From: Methanobacterium sp. SMA-27
Lineage (GTDB): Archaea; Methanobacteriota; Methanobacteria; Methanobacteriales; Methanobacteriaceae
Direction of reading: 5' to 3'
Assembly (NCBI RefSeq): GCF_000744455.1
Contig: NZ_JQLY01000001.1
Span: 1,612,001 to 1,676,000 of the forward strand
Length of the DNA stretch: 64,000 bases
Shown here: positions 8,548-21,235 of the stretch, piece by piece
Numbering within the stretch: the first letter of the stretch is position 1
How the letters are laid out: each line of letters starts with the position of its first letter
The notes under the pieces: model-generated
Databases searched by the model: none
The model's input: the letters and a program-made list of their open reading frames with translations, nothing else
Told to the model about the DNA's origin: nothing
Made by a program: the position numbers and the translations under genes

Positions 8548-9783
8548 TTAAATAGAAAGTTTAGAAATTCTATTCATGGCTTCTATAGTATTTTCCAGTG
8601 TATTGAAAGCTGTTAATCTGAAATAACCTTCTCCACTTGGACCAAATCCTACACCAGGTGTTCCAACTATATTAGCCTTGTTAAGGAGTAAGTCGAAAAA
8701 TTCCCATGAATCCATATTTTCAGGTGTTTTTACCCAAATATACGGTGAATTCACTCCACCGTAGACTTTTAAACCAATTTTTTCCATACTTTTCCTTACA
8801 ATTCCTGCATTTTTAAGATAATATTCAATTGATTCCTTGATTTCTTTTTGACCCTCTGGTGAGTAAACTGCTTTGGCTGCAACCTGTACAGGATAGGACA
8901 CTCCATTGAATTTGGTTGTCTGACGTCTGTTCCATAATGAATTTAGATCATGTTTCTTCCCTTCAGAATCAACTGCTGTTATATCTTTTGGTACAACTGC
9001 AAATGCACATCTAGTACCAGTAAAACCTGCATTTTTTGAGAAACTTCTAAATTCTATTGCAACTTCCTTAGCACCTTCGATTTCATAAATACTTCGAGGT
9101 ATATCTTCTTCTGTTACATATGCCTCGTAGGCTGCATCAAAGAGGATTATTGAATTATTTTCTCTTGCATAATCAATCCATTTAGTTAGCTCTTCTCTTG
9201 TAAGACCTGTTCCTGTGGGATTGTTGGGCAAACAGAGATAAATTAGATCAACTGGTGTTTCTGGAAGTTCTGGAATGAAATTATTCTTAGCGGTACATGG
9301 TAAATATACAATTCCTTTGTATTGTCCATTATCCTGCATTAGGCCGCTTCTCCCTGCCATTACATTACTATCAACATATACTGGGTAAACAGGGTCGGTA
9401 ACTGCTATTATATTCTCAAGTCCAAATATTTCCTGTATATTGGCTGTGTCGCATTTGGCTGCATCGCTTACAAAAATTTCGTCTGTAGACAATTCAACTC
9501 CAAGTTTTTTATAATCTTTTTCTATTATTTCTTCTCTCAAAAATGAGTAGCCCTGTTCTGGTCCGTACCCCATAAATGATTCAGCCTCTCCCATTTCAAG
9601 TACTGCACTTTTAAATGCATCCACCACTGCCTTAGGAAGTGGGCGTGTTACATCTCCTATTCCCATTTTAATTACCTGTGCATCTGGATTTTCTTTTTGA
9701 AATTTTTCAACTCTTCGGTTGATCTCGGCAAATATATAGTTGCTTTTCAAAAGTAGGTAGTTTTCATTGATTTTTACAGACAT
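8548..9783 (-). CDS. dapL: LL-diaminopimelate aminotransferase
   Basis: DapL converts tetrahydrodipicolinate and glutamate directly to LL-diaminopimelate, a one-step route to lysine used by many methanogens. The 411-residue PLP enzyme shows the fold-type I features: NNPTG for cofactor contacts, the DAAYEAY segment, and the PLP lysine in [14 protein letters not shown]. The N-terminal [15 protein letters not shown] and [10 protein letters not shown] are typical of DapL rather than other aspartate-aminotransferase relatives. Other lysine genes are not in the window. The ATG is followed by a short 110-base gap to gltX upstream, so it may be read from either its own or a shared promoter. Confidence 0.94.
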   Translation of the reverse strand: MSVKINENYLLLKSNYIFAEINRRVEKFQKENPDAQVIKMGIGDVTRPLPKAVVDAFKSAVLEMGEAESFMGYGPEQGYSFLREEIIEKDYKKLGVELSTDEIFVSDAAKCDTANIQEIFGLENIIAVTDPVYPVYVDSNVMAGRSGLMQDNGQYKGIVYLPCTAKNNFIPELPETPVDLIYLCLPNNPTGTGLTREELTKWIDYARENNSIILFDAAYEAYVTEEDIPRSIYEIEGAKEVAIEFRSFSKNAGFTGTRCAFAVVPKDITAVDSEGKKHDLNSLWNRRQTTKFNGVSYPVQVAAKAVYSPEGQKEIKESIEYYLKNAGIVRKSMEKIGLKVYGGVNSPYIWVKTPENMDSWEFFDLLLNKANIVGTPGVGFGPSGEGYFRLTAFNTLENTIEAMNRISKLSI

Positions 9784-9893
9784 TTTAATTAAACCTCATT
9801 TAAAATTTTTTTATTATATTAAAAACCCTTCCATCCAATTAGATACTAAGTTAATTTTATTGAATACAAAGATTGGCTTTTTATATTGAATTT

Positions 9894-11573
9894 TCATTTA
9901 TGTGCAAAGTAGAACTGGATCTCTTTATCTGTTACATTATCTACACGTGCAAATCCAAATCTTTCAAACTGTACAACATCATCCACCTTAACATTTACAG
10001 CAGATGGTTCTACAAATCCTGTTGTAACAGTTGCATCGGGCATTACAACTTTGGATTTTATGGATCCTTCTACAGGCACCCACTGTATGATCATTGCTTT
10101 AGCTTTTCTTGCCTCTTCAAGGTCATTGCTGTGATAAGAAGTTGTTCCTTTATTAAAACTCACGTTTACTGTATCGATAAGTCTTAATATTCTTCCATCC
10201 CCGGTTTTTTTAAGATCTTCTGTAGTGATATAAAGTTCCGGTCCAAATGGAATTTCACGACTGCCCCTTTCAGGATAGTCTGGGTGTAAAGGCCTTTTTA
10301 TTATTCCAATTTCAGATTCTGGAAGGTTTTCTATGTTTATCTTTGTGGGGTTAGGAACATAGAAGTACCTGTTTGATATTTCTTCGAGTATTGTACGGTT
10401 CAGTCCATAGACCTTCTTCCAGCTTACAGTTGCATCTGATATTTTGGGTCCGATCTCCATCATTAATTCAGTTATTGCTTCCTGTTTTATTCCCCTACGT
10501 GCAATTGCACGTATAGTTCCAAGTCTTGGATCATCCCACCCTTTATACAAACCATCTTCAATTCCCTGCCTTGCTTTGGATGTGCTCAATGCTACATCTT
10601 CCATTTTAAGTCGTCCATAGTGTATGAAAACTGGTACCTTCCATCCAAAGTGGTTGTAGAGATATCTTTGTTTTTCACTGTTTGCAAGGTGATCCTTTCC
10701 TCTTAGCACATGTGTAACACCCATTAAATGGTCATCAACAGCTACTGAGAAATTCATCATAGGATAAATTTTATATTTATTTCCTGTTAGGGGATGTTTT
10801 TCATCTACAACCCTCATTGCGACCCAGTCTCTTATTGCAGGATTTTTATGTTGAATATCTGTTTTAACTCGGAGTACTGCTTCTCCTTCACCCATGGTTT
10901 CCATTTGTTTCCACAGTTTCATACTGTGTTCAACTGGTAGTTCGCGGCAAGGACATGGTTTTGATTCATCTTTAAGTATTTTAAAGTCTCCTCCTTTACA
11001 TGTACACATGTAGGCCTTTCCCATATCTATGAGTTTTTCAGCGTATTCATAGTATATTTCTATCCTGCTACTCTGCACATATTTTTCCTGCCATTCCACA
11101 CCCAACCACTTTAGATCTTCCTCCATCATTTGGTAAGCGTTAGGGTCAACCCTTCGAGGGTCTGTGTCTTCAATCCTAAGAATTAGCTTACCACCATAAC
11201 GTTTAACATATTCTTTGTTCAACACTGCCGCCCTTGCATGTCCGATATGTAGGGGACCCGATGGATTTGGAGCAAAACGTAGAACAACTTTCCCTTTAAC
11301 ATCTGGAAGATCAACAAGTCCTTTCTCCTCTACAGGTTTCTTCACTTTCATTCCGCCGAGCTTGTCCAGTTCTGATTTCTGAAGTTCAGGATCCATTGAA
11401 TTTACCTTTGTAACAATTTGGGATGCAATTTGTGCAATTTTTTTGGCTTCGCTTCTTAGTTCGGCATGTGTTGCCATTACAGAACCCATAATAGCTCCAT
11501 TACTTGCTTTACCCTTATGTTTCACTGCATTTATCAGTGCATGTTTGTAAACAATTTCTTCAAGGTTACTCAT
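9894..11573 (-). CDS. gltX: Glutamyl-tRNA synthetase (archaeal type)
   Basis: The enzyme charges tRNA-Glu with glutamate. This 559-residue protein has an archaeal N-terminal helical extension (about 1-90). The class I catalytic domain follows, with the HIGH motif in PLHIGHARAAV and a KMSKS variant LSTSK. A zinc-binding pair (CTCKGG and PCPCRE) lies inside the connective region. The C-terminal half is the beta-barrel anticodon domain seen in archaeal GluRS and GlnRS rather than the bacterial form. Archaea lack GlnRS and use this enzyme with an amidotransferase. The ATG at 11573 is preceded by GGAG at nine bases; an in-frame TTG three codons upstream is less likely. Confidence 0.95.
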   Translation of the reverse strand: MSNLEEIVYKHALINAVKHKGKASNGAIMGSVMATHAELRSEAKKIAQIASQIVTKVNSMDPELQKSELDKLGGMKVKKPVEEKGLVDLPDVKGKVVLRFAPNPSGPLHIGHARAAVLNKEYVKRYGGKLILRIEDTDPRRVDPNAYQMMEEDLKWLGVEWQEKYVQSSRIEIYYEYAEKLIDMGKAYMCTCKGGDFKILKDESKPCPCRELPVEHSMKLWKQMETMGEGEAVLRVKTDIQHKNPAIRDWVAMRVVDEKHPLTGNKYKIYPMMNFSVAVDDHLMGVTHVLRGKDHLANSEKQRYLYNHFGWKVPVFIHYGRLKMEDVALSTSKARQGIEDGLYKGWDDPRLGTIRAIARRGIKQEAITELMMEIGPKISDATVSWKKVYGLNRTILEEISNRYFYVPNPTKINIENLPESEIGIIKRPLHPDYPERGSREIPFGPELYITTEDLKKTGDGRILRLIDTVNVSFNKGTTSYHSNDLEEARKAKAMIIQWVPVEGSIKSKVVMPDATVTTGFVEPSAVNVKVDDVVQFERFGFARVDNVTDKEIQFYFAHK

Positions 11574-11732
11574 GAAAATCAACTCCAGTTATAAGCATGA
11601 TAATTTTTTAAAATCACTAAATTTGTGAAATACACTTAATTATTTGATAATTATAAAAAAATTTTTAATTTAAGAAAAAAATGTCATTGATGAAAATTTG
11701 AAAGAAACATTTAATTTTGTTTAAATATTTTC

Positions 11733-12719
11733 TTATTTGTTTCTCTGTAGAACATAGTCTGCAATTTTTGCAAGCGCAATTGTTGCTTCTGATTCTTCCA
11801 GTGTTTCCAGTATTTTTTTAGCATTTTTAACATGTTCAAGTGCAATATCATGGGTGTATTTTATTGAACCATATTTCTCGAAAAGTTCCATTGCTCTTGC
11901 CACATTTGTATCTTCTTCTGCCTTTAATATGGACACTAACTCCTCTTTATCCTCATTTGAGGCATTTGAAAGTGCGTGTACAACCAATAAGGTCATTTTT
12001 CCTTCGATAATATCGCTTCCAACAGGCTTTCCAAGATTTTCTTCATCGCTTATAACATCAAGGTAATCATCCTGTATCTGGAATGCGAGTCCAATAAGCC
12101 TACCATATTCTGTTAGAGTATCAACTTGATCTGGTGATCCTCCACCAATTATTGCACCTGATCGTGTTGCAGCTGAAATAAGAGCCCCTGTTTTCTTGTA
12201 GATCATGTTCGTATATTCATCTTCACTGACATCGAAGTTTCCCTCAAAGCACATATCAGATGCCTGTCCTTCACATATTTTGATACAAGAATCAACAACT
12301 GTTTTAAGGGCTTCTATAACACGTTGGTATGAAACACCATCTACCTCTGTTTGTAGAACAGTTTCAAAAGCTTTTGAGAATAATGTATCACCTGCGAGTA
12401 TTGCCATTGGCTCTCCCCACATTACATGTACACTAGGTCTTCCCCGTCTCTTATCATCTTTATCCATTATATCATCGTGTATCAATGAAAAAGTATGTAT
12501 AAGTTCCACAGCAGCAGCAGTTTTAAGTGCTTCTTCTGCATGTCCACCAACTGCTTCTGAACTTAATACAACAAGGGAAGGGCGGATTTTCTTTCCACCA
12601 GCTTCTATAAGATGTAGTGTTGATTTTTGAAGTTCATCAGGGTCAACTGAGATAAGTGAATTTTTTATCTCTTCATCTATGCTTTTTGAATATTTCTTTA
12701 AAATATCAACTACTTCCAT
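11733..12719 (-). CDS. idsA: Short-chain isoprenyl diphosphate synthase
   Basis: The enzyme condenses isopentenyl diphosphate with allylic diphosphates to make farnesyl and geranylgeranyl diphosphate, the C20 chain of archaeal membrane lipids. The 328-residue protein carries both Asp-rich motifs: DDIMD in the first (with KRRGRPS after it) and DDYLD in the second (FQIQDDYLD), plus [10 protein letters not shown] between them. The ATG at 12719 shares one base with the RNase J stop codon and has GGAGGAG a few bases upstream, so the genes are coupled. It is the last gene of the mvk-ipk-fni-rnj-idsA run. Confidence 0.94.
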   Translation of the reverse strand: MEVVDILKKYSKSIDEEIKNSLISVDPDELQKSTLHLIEAGGKKIRPSLVVLSSEAVGGHAEEALKTAAAVELIHTFSLIHDDIMDKDDKRRGRPSVHVMWGEPMAILAGDTLFSKAFETVLQTEVDGVSYQRVIEALKTVVDSCIKICEGQASDMCFEGNFDVSEDEYTNMIYKKTGALISAATRSGAIIGGGSPDQVDTLTEYGRLIGLAFQIQDDYLDVISDEENLGKPVGSDIIEGKMTLLVVHALSNASNEDKEELVSILKAEEDTNVARAMELFEKYGSIKYTHDIALEHVKNAKKILETLEESEATIALAKIADYVLQRNK

Positions 12720-14068
12720 CAAACTCCTCCATTAAACACCTGTGCCTGTCCATTACGTAATATATGAATATCATTACCTAATTTGTAACCTTCTTCCTCT
12801 GCAAGTTCTGTGTATGCAGCCAACATATTCAAATTACCATGTGATGGTATTAGATGTTTAGGGTCGAGCATTCTTATGAAATCTCGATGGTCTTCTTTGC
12901 CTGCATGACCAGAAACATGTGCATTGGTAAATATTCTTGCACCACTTGATTTAAGTCTTCTTTCCATGAGGTTACGGTTGGCTATGTTCATTGGGTTAGG
13001 TATTACAGATGCAGATATAACAACATTGTCTCCTGGCCTTACATTGAACATGGTTTTACCATTTGCTATCCTTGGAAGGAGTGCATCTGGTTCTCCCTGG
13101 TGTCCTGTTGCAACAAGTACATATTCGGATCTGTTTTCATCTGCCCTTGCAAGAGCTCTGTTTACAGCCTTTGGACTTCCATAAACACTTGCAGTTTCTG
13201 GAAGTTTAAGTATTCCCATTGTTTCTGCCATTGTACAATAACGTTCCATTGACCTTCCTAAAAGTAGGATTTTACGGTTACTCTCATCTGCAATATTACA
13301 GATTGCCTGAATCCTCTCAATATGTGAGGAAAAAGTTGTTATAAGCATTCCAGTATCTTCTTTTAATGGTTCTTCCATTATATCCTTGAGCACCATTCTT
13401 GCAACTTTCTCAGAGTGAGTTTTCAATTGATCATCTTCTGCTGCTCGAGTTGTGTCAACTATAAGTGCTAAAACTCCTTTTCGCCCCAGTTCCCTGAATC
13501 TCTGGTAGTCCGGTGGCGGTGAAAGTGTCTGGTGGTTGTCAAATTTAAAATCGTTTGAATATACAATTATACCCTCTGATGTGTGCAGTGCAGGTGTAAC
13601 TGTCTGCGGTATACTGTGGGTTGTGCGTACAAATTCCAGTGTTATGTCTGGAGATATCTGAATCTTTTCTCCTGAATTTAATACTTGAAGTGGATTTGTG
13701 ACTTTGAACTTCCTTTCTCCCTTTATGGTTTTCTCAATTAATGCCATTGTGTATGGTGTGGCTATTAATGGAGCTTCATATCTGTGTGCTAGTTTTGCAA
13801 CTGCTCCTATATGGTCCAAATGTCCATGTGTAAATACTATTGCCCTTACCTTTCCATCTACATCCTTCATAAGTGTGTCGTCTGGTATGATTCCCCTTTC
13901 AATAAGGTCCAAACTGTGCATTCTTGCTATATCTGTGTCTTCATGGATATGAATTCTATCTAGGTGTATTCCCATGTCGAATATTACAACATCTTCACCC
14001 ACCTTTATAGCAGACATGTTTTTGCCTACTTCTTCATATCCTCCTACTGCTATTACTTCAACGCTCAT
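12719..14068 (-). CDS. rnj: RNase J (archaeal metallo-beta-lactamase ribonuclease)
   Basis: RNase J is a 5'-3' exonuclease and endonuclease in mRNA and rRNA processing. The 449-residue protein has the metallo-beta-lactamase motif [10 protein letters not shown] (near 80), the beta-CASP insertion, and the late metal ligands in NAHVSGHAG and PSHGNL. The start is taken as the ATG at 14068, with GAGGAG upstream; this overlaps the end of fni by 11 bases. A longer frame begins inside fni but lacks a ribosome site. The tight overlap with fni and idsA on both sides shows it is part of the lipid operon, although its role is RNA turnover. Confidence 0.94.
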   Translation of the reverse strand: MSVEVIAVGGYEEVGKNMSAIKVGEDVVIFDMGIHLDRIHIHEDTDIARMHSLDLIERGIIPDDTLMKDVDGKVRAIVFTHGHLDHIGAVAKLAHRYEAPLIATPYTMALIEKTIKGERKFKVTNPLQVLNSGEKIQISPDITLEFVRTTHSIPQTVTPALHTSEGIIVYSNDFKFDNHQTLSPPPDYQRFRELGRKGVLALIVDTTRAAEDDQLKTHSEKVARMVLKDIMEEPLKEDTGMLITTFSSHIERIQAICNIADESNRKILLLGRSMERYCTMAETMGILKLPETASVYGSPKAVNRALARADENRSEYVLVATGHQGEPDALLPRIANGKTMFNVRPGDNVVISASVIPNPMNIANRNLMERRLKSSGARIFTNAHVSGHAGKEDHRDFIRMLDPKHLIPSHGNLNMLAAYTELAEEEGYKLGNDIHILRNGQAQVFNGGV

Positions 14069-15119
14069 TCTGTGATCTCCTCGCGTATTTTTTTGTGTCG
14101 AAACCTCTTTCATTGAGCCATTCCCTTGTATCGCCTTTAATAATAAGGTCTGATTTTCTAAGTTCTGCTATGTTTGATGCTCCGACAAGGAACATTGCAA
14201 CGCGGAGTTCCTCATTAAATTTATTAAGTTTATTAATTACTGATTCATGTCCAATATAAGCTTCCTTCAAAAGTGGCAATGCAACACCTACTGCATCTGC
14301 CCCCAAAGCTAAAGCTTTGGCCGCATCCAAACCGCTTCTTATACCGCCTGATGATATTACTGGTATTTCAACTGACTCACAAACCTCTACAGTACTTGCT
14401 GCACTTGGTATTCCCCAGTCCCAGAAAAGATCCCCCATGGATCTGTCATTTGCCCGGTATGTTTCTACAGCTGCCCAACTTGTGCCACCTGAACCTGCAA
14501 TGTCTATTGCACTGACTCCTGCACTTTCAAGTTTTATAGCATCTTCAGCTTTGATACCTGCACCAGTTTCCTTGGCTATAACCGGTATTTTAAGGGTTTT
14601 TGAAATTTCTTTTATTGCATTAATATGTCCTCTTGCATTTACATCACCTTCAGGCTGTATAGCTTCTTGTAATGGGTTTAAATGTACTGCAAGCGCATCT
14701 GCATTTATCATATCAACTGATTTTTGTGCCAATTCAATTTGTTGACAACCAATGTTTCCAATTATAAATGATGATGGTGCTTCTTCTCTCACAACTGTGT
14801 ATGTTGATTCGAGTTCGGGATTTACTGCTGCTGCTCTCTGGCTTCCAACACCCATCCCAATATTGAGTGTGTTCACTGCCTTTGCAAATTCCCTGTTAAT
14901 GGATAATGCAGCTGGATGTCCTCCAGTAATTGCAGATATTAAAAAAGGTGAATCCAATTTTTTACCAAGGAATTCTATTGAAATATCAATGTCTCCCTTG
15001 TTCACCTCTGGAAGGGCTTTGTGGACGAGTTCTATCTCCTCAAATCCTGTTTTCTTCCTGTATTCAACTTCGCAGTTTTTACACAAGAGTAAATGTTCTA
15101 ATTTTCTGTCTGAAATCAT
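14058..15119 (-). CDS. fni: Isopentenyl-diphosphate delta-isomerase, type 2
   Basis: The type 2 isomerase interconverts isopentenyl and dimethylallyl diphosphate using FMN and NADPH. The 353-residue protein shows the flavin-binding TIM-barrel features, ITGGHP and [18 protein letters not shown], and the family marker GSGGTSW. The start at 15119 has AAGGA six bases upstream. A second ATG at 15140 is in frame and would overlap the kinase gene by 11 bases; either is possible. It lies between the isopentenyl phosphate kinase and RNase J genes in one transcription unit, so substrate made by the kinase is used by the isomerase next door. Confidence 0.94.
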   Translation of the reverse strand: MISDRKLEHLLLCKNCEVEYRKKTGFEEIELVHKALPEVNKGDIDISIEFLGKKLDSPFLISAITGGHPAALSINREFAKAVNTLNIGMGVGSQRAAAVNPELESTYTVVREEAPSSFIIGNIGCQQIELAQKSVDMINADALAVHLNPLQEAIQPEGDVNARGHINAIKEISKTLKIPVIAKETGAGIKAEDAIKLESAGVSAIDIAGSGGTSWAAVETYRANDRSMGDLFWDWGIPSAASTVEVCESVEIPVISSGGIRSGLDAAKALALGADAVGVALPLLKEAYIGHESVINKLNKFNEELRVAMFLVGASNIAELRKSDLIIKGDTREWLNERGFDTKKYARRSQNER

Positions 15120-15129
15120 TTTTTTTCCT

Positions 15130-15930
15130 TCATTTTTCATTTCGTATTAAAGTTCCTATTCCTTTTTCACCGTTTAGGGCTTTTTTTATATTATTATCGT
15201 GATTTGCATTGATTATTTCCGATTCAATACCAATTTTGGCTAGTTCTAGTAGTTCTCCGAGCTTTCCACCCATGCCACCAGTTACATCTACGGTCTGAAT
15301 ATTATCTGTTGATTCCAGTTCTTTGTGGGATGTAACCACTTTCATAAGATGTGCATCTGGATATTTCTTTGGATCCCTATTGTATATCCCGTCAACATCA
15401 GAACCTAGAATAACCTTTTCAGGCTTCAGATTCTCTGCCAGATATTTTACAATCTGATCACCAGATAGTACAGCCATTTTAATTTTTTTGTCCAAGTCAA
15501 GTACAACATCGCCGTAGAGTACTGGAACAAATCCTAAATCTAAATATTTTGAAATTAAATCCAAATCTGCATTTATTATACGTTTGTTATGTGTTTCTAT
15601 GAATGATGATGGTTGTATTGACACTGCTGGGATTTCTTGTTCCACTAGATGTTGACATACCAATGCATTCAGGTTTTTGACCGAATTTTGAGTTTTAGAG
15701 AACCCCATTTTTTTTCGGGTAAGTTCTTGTGTAGATTTTATTTCACTGCCTATGGCATATTCTTTGGCGTATGGATGGCCGAATGAACCTGCTCCATGCA
15801 CTACAATTAATTTATGATGGGATGAGTTTGATATTTCTCTGGCAATTCTAGTTAGATTATTTGAATCCAGAGTAGGAGTTAATGAATCCTTGCGGGTTAT
15901 AACGCTTCCACCAAGCTTTAAGATTATCAA
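15130..15930 (-). CDS. ipk: Isopentenyl phosphate kinase
   Basis: The enzyme phosphorylates isopentenyl phosphate to isopentenyl diphosphate, the last step of the archaeal alternative mevalonate pathway. The 266-residue protein belongs to the amino-acid-kinase family: LKLGGSVIT at the N terminus, HGAGSFGH with the catalytic His typical of this group, [18 protein letters not shown] and VTGGMGGK. It uses a TTG start with GGTG a few bases upstream. It lies between mevalonate kinase and the isomerase; classical phosphomevalonate kinase and diphosphomevalonate decarboxylase are absent from the cluster, in line with the alternative route. Confidence 0.93.
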   Translation of the reverse strand: MIILKLGGSVITRKDSLTPTLDSNNLTRIAREISNSSHHKLIVVHGAGSFGHPYAKEYAIGSEIKSTQELTRKKMGFSKTQNSVKNLNALVCQHLVEQEIPAVSIQPSSFIETHNKRIINADLDLISKYLDLGFVPVLYGDVVLDLDKKIKMAVLSGDQIVKYLAENLKPEKVILGSDVDGIYNRDPKKYPDAHLMKVVTSHKELESTDNIQTVDVTGGMGGKLGELLELAKIGIESEIINANHDNNIKKALNGEKGIGTLIRNEK

Positions 15931-16071
15931 TTAAGCACCATTATTATTTGTAAATTTATTTTGTGTAAATCATTATCATGTAACAAAAATTTTAGGGAAT
16001 TATAATTAATTTTATCTCTGAAATTTTTGTTCTTATTTACTTTTATGATTTTATAATATTTTTTTTGGAAT

Positions 16072-17058
16072 CTATTCTTTGGATTCCAGTCTAACTCCCT
16101 CAATGGATATATTTATTTTGAATGCATTTTCAAATTTATTTATACAAGATATTACTTCTTCTACTCGTCCGGGGCAGTAGGCTATTATGCTTCCACCTCC
16201 ACCTGCTCCTGTTATTTTTGATCCGAGAGCACCTGTTTTACGGGCAAAGTAAACCATTTTTGATAATTCTTCTGTATTTACGCCTAATGAATCCAGTAAT
16301 CCATGGTTAATATTCATGAGTTCCCCAATCTTCTGTTGGTCTCCATTTACTAATGCTTCACGTGCATGGTTTGTAATTGATTCCATTGAGTTGAGTATTG
16401 GATTCATTATTTGTGGATATTTTTCCACTTTAAGTTTTACAGTTTCTACTAATTTTCCTGTGTTGCCTCTTTTGGATGTGTATCCAATTATTATTGGAAT
16501 TTCTGTATTTATATCTAGGGTTATGATTTCTTCAGCATTCTTTGAAAGGTAGATTACTCCACCATGGGTGCTGAGAGTTGTGTCAATGGGACTTGCTGCA
16601 CCCTGTACTTCCAGTTCAACCTGGTAGGCTAGTTTTGCTATTTCGTCCCTTGTAAGATGTATATTGTTGTATATTGATGAAGATAATATTGTTGCAACTG
16701 TAATCGCTGCTGATGATCCTAATCCTGCACCAATGGGTATGTCAATATTTATGGTTACTTCCAATCCATCATTTGTATTGGTTTTTATTAGGGATTTCAG
16801 AACGTATTCTAGGATATTTTTCTTCTCATATTCTCCATTATCAAATTCTATTAATCCTCTTTCAAGGTTCAAAAATCCTGATACTCCCAGTTCTTCTACA
16901 TTTACATGGGTTCGGTTGTCTTCACGTTTTTCTATTTTTACGTAGACCCTTCTGTCAACTGCAGCTGCTATTGCTGGTTTGCCATAGACTACTGCGTGTT
17001 CACCGAACAGGATTGTTTTTCCTGGTGCAGATGTAGTAACATGCTTTGTATTTAACAT
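16072..17058 (-). CDS. mvk: Mevalonate kinase
   Basis: The enzyme phosphorylates mevalonate with ATP, the first kinase step of the isoprenoid pathway. The 328-residue protein belongs to the GHMP kinase family. It has the substrate motif APGKTILFGEHAVVYG at the N terminus, the ATP loop PIGAGLGSSAA (about 108-118) and the third motif KITGAGGGGS near 285. The length and the FGEHAVVYG motif fit mevalonate kinase rather than homoserine kinase. A 141-base gap separates it from the isopentenyl phosphate kinase gene, so it may be the first gene of the lipid operon or have its own message. Confidence 0.94.
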   Translation of the reverse strand: MLNTKHVTTSAPGKTILFGEHAVVYGKPAIAAAVDRRVYVKIEKREDNRTHVNVEELGVSGFLNLERGLIEFDNGEYEKKNILEYVLKSLIKTNTNDGLEVTINIDIPIGAGLGSSAAITVATILSSSIYNNIHLTRDEIAKLAYQVELEVQGAASPIDTTLSTHGGVIYLSKNAEEIITLDINTEIPIIIGYTSKRGNTGKLVETVKLKVEKYPQIMNPILNSMESITNHAREALVNGDQQKIGELMNINHGLLDSLGVNTEELSKMVYFARKTGALGSKITGAGGGGSIIAYCPGRVEEVISCINKFENAFKINISIEGVRLESKE

Positions 17059-17208
17059 GATTGATCATTAAATGAATTTTAGTGATGGTTAATAAATTTT
17101 TATTTACTTGAATTTTATTATAAACCCTTGAATATCTAATTTTTTTTTATTTATTAATTTCAAGTTTTGATAATCTTTTAAATAGGGACTATATTTTCTT
17201 GGATGATT

Positions 17209-18048
17209 TTATCTGAACACTGCTGATGCGTATGCAACCACAGAACTTTTATCTCCTGTTGTGTCCCCGCTTGTTGCATATTTTTTTACTTCGCAGTTAG
17301 TGGCTCCCATTTTCTTTGTTGCAACCATTGTTGCTGCTACTGGACCGTATCCACACATACTAACATTAAGCTGTTTTACACGGTTTATCATTAATTTTTC
17401 ATCCATTGCTTTAATTGCTTCTATTACCTGCATATCCTGTGCTTCAGCTATGTTTTGAGGTTGGTAGTGTGTGAAGTCTGTGCTTGCAATTACAACTACA
17501 TCTCTTCCAAGTTTACTGGCTGTTTTCTGGATTGAATCACCAATTTCAATTGCTGTTTCTAGGTCCTGCATCCACATGGTCACTGGAACAAATTGGAAAT
17601 CTGGATTTAAATACTGGAGAAATGGCAGTTGAACCTCTGCACTATGTTCTTTTATATGTGCAGCAGGATTTATATCTATTATATCTGCATTTTCCACCAT
17701 AAGGTCTGCAAATTCACTATCTATATCTACTAATCCTAATGGTGTTTCCCATGAACCTTGGTTCATGGTTGATATTCCTGATCCCATTCCTGTGTGATTG
17801 GGGCAGAGTATTATAAAGGTTTCTGGAAATCCATCCTCTGCAATTTCATAGTAACTGTGTGCCGCAACAGGACCTGAATAAATGTACCCTGCATGAGGTG
17901 CTATAACACCTTTAATATTTCTTTTGTCTCCAATTTTGGGAATGCTTCCAGGACCTAAATGGTGTTGGAAGCACCACTCTATTTGTTTTCTAAGTGAATC
18001 AGGATCTTTTTCATAAAAAACTCCTGCAACTGCAGGTTTTCTTATCAT
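17209..18048 (-). CDS. MEMO1-family protein (AmmeMemoRadiSam system B)
   Basis: The 279-residue protein matches the MEMO family, related to extradiol dioxygenases: [20 protein letters not shown] near 50 with the putative metal His, [19 protein letters not shown] and STDFTHYQP, which supply further His ligands. In archaea and bacteria it often occurs with an AMMECR1 protein and a radical SAM enzyme, whose joint role is unknown. Neither partner is in the window. The ATG is preceded by GAGGTGG. It sits between rps2 and mvk on the same strand, with gaps over 100 bases on both sides. Confidence 0.92.
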   Translation of the reverse strand: MIRKPAVAGVFYEKDPDSLRKQIEWCFQHHLGPGSIPKIGDKRNIKGVIAPHAGYIYSGPVAAHSYYEIAEDGFPETFIILCPNHTGMGSGISTMNQGSWETPLGLVDIDSEFADLMVENADIIDINPAAHIKEHSAEVQLPFLQYLNPDFQFVPVTMWMQDLETAIEIGDSIQKTASKLGRDVVVIASTDFTHYQPQNIAEAQDMQVIEAIKAMDEKLMINRVKQLNVSMCGYGPVAATMVATKKMGATNCEVKKYATSGDTTGDKSSVVAYASAVFR

Positions 18049-18161
18049 AAAACCACCTCTACTTTTTTTATGTAAACAAATTATTTTGAGTTAAACAAAA
18101 TTTTCATTAATACTGGTGTTATAGTTCCTTTGCATGGCTTAATTTCATTAATCTATCTATT

Positions 18162-18758
18162 TTACATCTTCAGTTCGAAGTCTGTTGGAGGAATATCTAG
18201 ATCTTGGTCTTCTGCTAAGTCTCCTCTTCCTCTGAGTGTTTGTCTGGCTAATAACCAGTAGACTAATGCTATTGCTTTTCTTCCCTTGTTATTTACTGGT
18301 ACAACAATATCCACATTTCCAAGAAGGTTTTCTGTATCGCATAATGCCACTACAGGAATTCCTATCTGTCTTGCTTCAATTATTGCCTGTGAATCTGATC
18401 TTGGATCTGTTACAACCAGTACTTTAGGTTCTATGAATTTAGCATAATTTGGATTTGTTAATGTTCCAGGTATGAATCTTCCAGGTATTGTTTTTGCTCC
18501 TGTGATCTGGCCGAATTTTTTAACTGGTGCCTGTCCATATTGTCTGGTTGATACAACCAGTATATCATCTGCATCATATTTTGAAAGGAATTTTCCTGCA
18601 GCCACTATTCTGTCGTTAGTTTTTCTAACGTCAAGCACGTAAAGACCGTCTGCCCTTACTCTGTATATATAGCGCTCCATATCCTTAGTTTTTTGCTGTG
18701 TACCAATGTGTAAACCTGCTGCTAAATATTTGTCCAATGGAATTAATAGTTCTGACAA
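18162..18758 (-). CDS. rps2: 30S ribosomal protein S2 (uS2)
   Basis: The 198-residue protein binds the back of the small subunit. It begins [23 protein letters not shown] and ends [12 protein letters not shown], as in archaeal/eukaryotic S2. The start is TTG at 18758 with GGGTGAT two bases upstream; no ATG fits the conserved N terminus. It follows the rpsK-like run of rps13 to enolase and ferredoxin, as in other Methanobacteriales. Confidence 0.96.
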   Translation of the reverse strand: MSELLIPLDKYLAAGLHIGTQQKTKDMERYIYRVRADGLYVLDVRKTNDRIVAAGKFLSKYDADDILVVSTRQYGQAPVKKFGQITGAKTIPGRFIPGTLTNPNYAKFIEPKVLVVTDPRSDSQAIIEARQIGIPVVALCDTENLLGNVDIVVPVNNKGRKAIALVYWLLARQTLRGRGDLAEDQDLDIPPTDFELKM

Positions 18759-18834
18759 CTTATCACCCTCATATTTGATATTTAATTTATTTGTAAAAAT
18801 TTTGTTTTTTTTTGTTGTATTTTAGAGTATGAAT

Positions 18835-19029
18835 TTAATCATCATCCTCAACTACAACTGCTTCGTTTGGGCAGACATCCATGCATACTTCGCATAGACT
18901 GCATTCTTCTTTGTTTTGTATTACAACTTTTTCCCCATCAAGTATGAGAACTTCCATTGGGCAGACATCTATGCATTCTGCGCAGTCTGCTCCTTCACAT
19001 TTATCGTGGTCTATTGTTATTTTAACCAT
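18835..19029 (-). CDS. Two-cluster [4Fe-4S] ferredoxin
   Basis: The 64-residue protein carries two cysteine sets, one in CEGADCAECIDVCP and one in CSLCEVCMDVCP. This is a 2[4Fe-4S] ferredoxin with a two-residue insertion between the first two cysteines of the first set. It would carry electrons for low-potential reactions in the cytoplasm. The ATG at 19029 is chosen because GGAGA lies seven bases upstream; a longer frame upstream lacks a ribosome site. The gene sits between enolase and rps2. Confidence 0.93.
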   Translation of the reverse strand: MVKITIDHDKCEGADCAECIDVCPMEVLILDGEKVVIQNKEECSLCEVCMDVCPNEAVVVEDDD

Positions 19030-19183
19030 ATTTTTATCTCCAATAATTTTTTTTTTGTTCATCAATGGATGAATTAGCTTGCATAGATTATCAATGCTAT
19101 TTTTCAATTGTTTTTATTTTTAATCCCAACATTATATCCTGTTTAATGTTATCAGGAATGTTTGGTATTAAATTTTTTTTAGC

Positions 19184-20440
<1,257 letters not shown>

Positions 20441-20569
20441 AAAAACACCTCTTTCTAAAAAATAGTGGTTATTTAGGTTGTTTTGGTTATTAAATTTGAA
20501 TAATTTAATTAAATAAATTTATTTTTCCTCGGGAATCTTAGAAAAACTTGGATTTCATTTAAATAGAAA

Positions 20570-20758
20570 TTAAATAGTTTTTCTTCTTACATCAAGGGGT
20601 AATTTATTCTTTTTAAGTTCAAGCAAGGCAATGTCTATTGGATCAATAGAATCTGCTTTAGATACATCTACCTGTGGATCTGCACCCATAGATAATTGTA
20701 ATGCTCTTGCACCTATTATTCTTGCTTTTTCAAACCTTGTGAGTTTTTTAGCAGCCAT
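20570..20758 (-). CDS. rpoK: RNA polymerase subunit K (Rpo6)
   Basis: This 62-residue subunit is the archaeal equivalent of bacterial omega and eukaryotic Rpb6. It helps assemble the large subunits. The sequence [21 protein letters not shown] and the C-terminal [18 protein letters not shown] are typical. The ATG has GGGAG upstream. It lies downstream of tRNA-Pro, with 52 bases between them. Confidence 0.95.
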   Translation of the reverse strand: MAAKKLTRFEKARIIGARALQLSMGADPQVDVSKADSIDPIDIALLELKKNKLPLDVRRKTI

Positions 20759-20810
20759 AATATCTTCTCCCTATTAAATTATTTTATTTGTCATAGAAAT
20801 GAAAGTGTAG

Positions 20811-21043
<233 letters not shown>

Positions 21044-21056
21044 TATGATAAATTTT

Positions 21057-21224
21057 TTACCATACCTCTACATGTGCTATGAACATTCTTCTGCAACAGT
21101 ACCTTGAGATTCCAAGTTCATCTAAAACTTTCTTAGGGTCTTCCCCTTCTTCGGTTCTTTTTTGGTACTCTTCAAAGTATGCAGATACCACTTTACCGCA
21201 GCTTAAACATCTTACAGGGATCAT
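21057..21224 (-). CDS. rpoN: RNA polymerase subunit N (Rpo10)
   Basis: The 55-residue zinc-binding subunit corresponds to eukaryotic Rpb10. It opens MIPVRCLSCGK, has two adjacent cysteines in RYCCRRMF, and ends HVEVW, all typical; the four cysteines bind one zinc. It starts 11 bases after the rps9 stop codon and ends 13 bases before tRNA-Pro, so both are probably on one transcript. Confidence 0.95.
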   Translation of the reverse strand: MIPVRCLSCGKVVSAYFEEYQKRTEEGEDPKKVLDELGISRYCCRRMFIAHVEVW

Positions 21225-21235
21225 TTTGAATCAGC

